From: Lentisphaerota bacterium
Lineage (GTDB): Bacteria > Verrucomicrobiota > Lentisphaeria > Victivallales > Victivallaceae
Direction: 5' to 3'
Assembly (NCBI GenBank): GCA_017134815.1
Contig: CP071032.1
Location: forward strand, 2,290,001-2,354,000
Length of the DNA: 64,000 nt
Below the pieces are notes generated by a model. The model was not told where the DNA came from. It searched no databases and saw nothing but the letters and a program-made list of their open reading frames with translations. Positions 63,513 through 64,000 of the stretch are shown here, one piece after another. Each line of letters opens with the position of its first letter. Position 1 is the first letter of the stretch. The translations under genes and the position numbers were made by a program.

Positions 63513-63547
63513 AACAGCGGCAGTTCTCTTGACTGCCGCTGTTTTTT
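63513..63547 (+). terminator. Rho-independent terminator of the CBM2 gene
   Basis: AACAGCGGCAGT (63513-63524) pairs perfectly with ACTGCCGCTGTT (63532-63543), loop of 7, followed by TTTTTT. A strong 12-base stem 44 bases after the stop codon. Confidence 0.92.
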
Positions 63548-63583
63548 GAAAAGGTTGAGCAATAGCCGGAATACATAGCTAGA

Positions 63584-64000
63584 CTATTTTTGCAGCCTGG
63601 CGGTTTCTTCAAGCATGCGAATTATAGGTTGTCTGGCCTTTGCTGCAATTTTTTCAGGCACAACTACTTTTGTTTTCATGTTCTCCAGCGATGCAAGAAT
63701 ATCCTTGAGCCTTATTACTTTCATTGCCGGGCAAACGGCCTGTTCAGATGCCGCTATGAATTTTTTGTCGGGGTTTTCCTGCTGCAGGCGATGCATGATG
63801 CCGATTTCAGTGGCAATTATAAATTCTTGACAATTACTTTCACGGGCGTGCTTCAATATGCCGCCGGTGCTCAGAGCATAATCAGCCAGAGCAATAGACT
63901 CTTTTGGAGATTCTGGGTGCATTAGTACCTGAGCGTTGGGATATTCTGTTCTGCGACGCCTGATTTGAGCAGCAGTAATTCTGACGTGTACTGGGCAGAA
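63584..64000 (-). CDS. nadA: Quinolinate synthase, 3' part (cut by window edge)
   Basis: The C-terminal 139 residues of NadA, an iron-sulfur enzyme of NAD synthesis. Recognisable blocks: 'FCPVHVRIT' at the edge, 'VLMHPESPKES', 'STGGILKHA' and 'AVCPAMKVIRLKDIL', which carries the last cluster Cys. The start lies beyond the right edge. The gene is convergent to the CBM2 gene across the terminator. Confidence 0.92.
   Translation of the reverse strand, partial: FCPVHVRITAAQIRRRRTEYPNAQVLMHPESPKESIALADYALSTGGILKHARESNCQEFIIATEIGIMHRLQQENPDKKFIAASEQAVCPAMKVIRLKDILASLENMKTKVVVPEKIAAKARQPIIRMLEETARLQK

Overview
The window reads as a chromosomal segment of a Gram-negative (diderm) bacterium, most probably of the PVC group and perhaps Lentisphaerota. 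The support is a lipid A kinase (LpxK), a type VI secretion VgrG spike, many lipoproteins and secreted proteins, and a protein of the exosortase-associated TIGR04073 type that is typical of Lentisphaerota/Verrucomicrobiota. This is inferred from gene content only. No rRNA, tRNA or CRISPR array was seen. Bases 1-40.56 kb are core genome. In order: a secreted helical protein and a cyclase-family hydrolase; gyrA; folP with the c-di-AMP pair cdaA-ybbR; a PpiD-like protein with polyamine genes (a double-domain SpeD, then SpeE) and a glyoxalase-like gene; an ECF sigma/anti-sigma pair; a lipoprotein hydrolase; kamA-like and pgi; an ornithine-lipid operon (olsB, olsA and a CobS-like membrane protein); DUF3047 and a lytic transglycosylase; a VgrG/DUF6931 type VI cargo locus; wecA-like; a radical SAM gene and cinA; argJ; the TIGR04073 gene; ychF; murJ; a tandemly duplicated pair [cupin lipoprotein + EamA-type transporter]; and lpxK. 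Bases 40.56-56.57 kb are an AT-rich genomic island. It splits one class I methyltransferase gene into a C-terminal piece on its left and an N-terminal piece on its right. Both junctions carry the 11-bp core CAGTATAAGCA inside a 20-bp imperfect direct repeat, and joining the pieces at the core restores a 209-residue reading frame. The integrase beside the left junction is frameshifted and has lost its catalytic half, so the island is probably fixed. Cargo: two tandem NMT1/SsuA-like binding proteins, a dGTPase, an AbiE-type toxin-antitoxin operon with a perfect 10-10-10 operator palindrome over its promoter, a cluster of GGGGTACAAA iteron-like repeats, two unrecognised genes, several secreted proteins (one GH64/thaumatin-like, one with a tRNA_anti-like OB-type pattern plus two broken copies), and an intracellular GH13 alpha-amylase. 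From 56.57 kb the core genome resumes: methyltransferase N-terminus, HD-domain phosphohydrolase, DEAD-box helicase, two lipoproteins (one PEGA), a large secreted CBM2 protein with an unassigned catalytic-looking region, and the 3' part of nadA running off the right edge.
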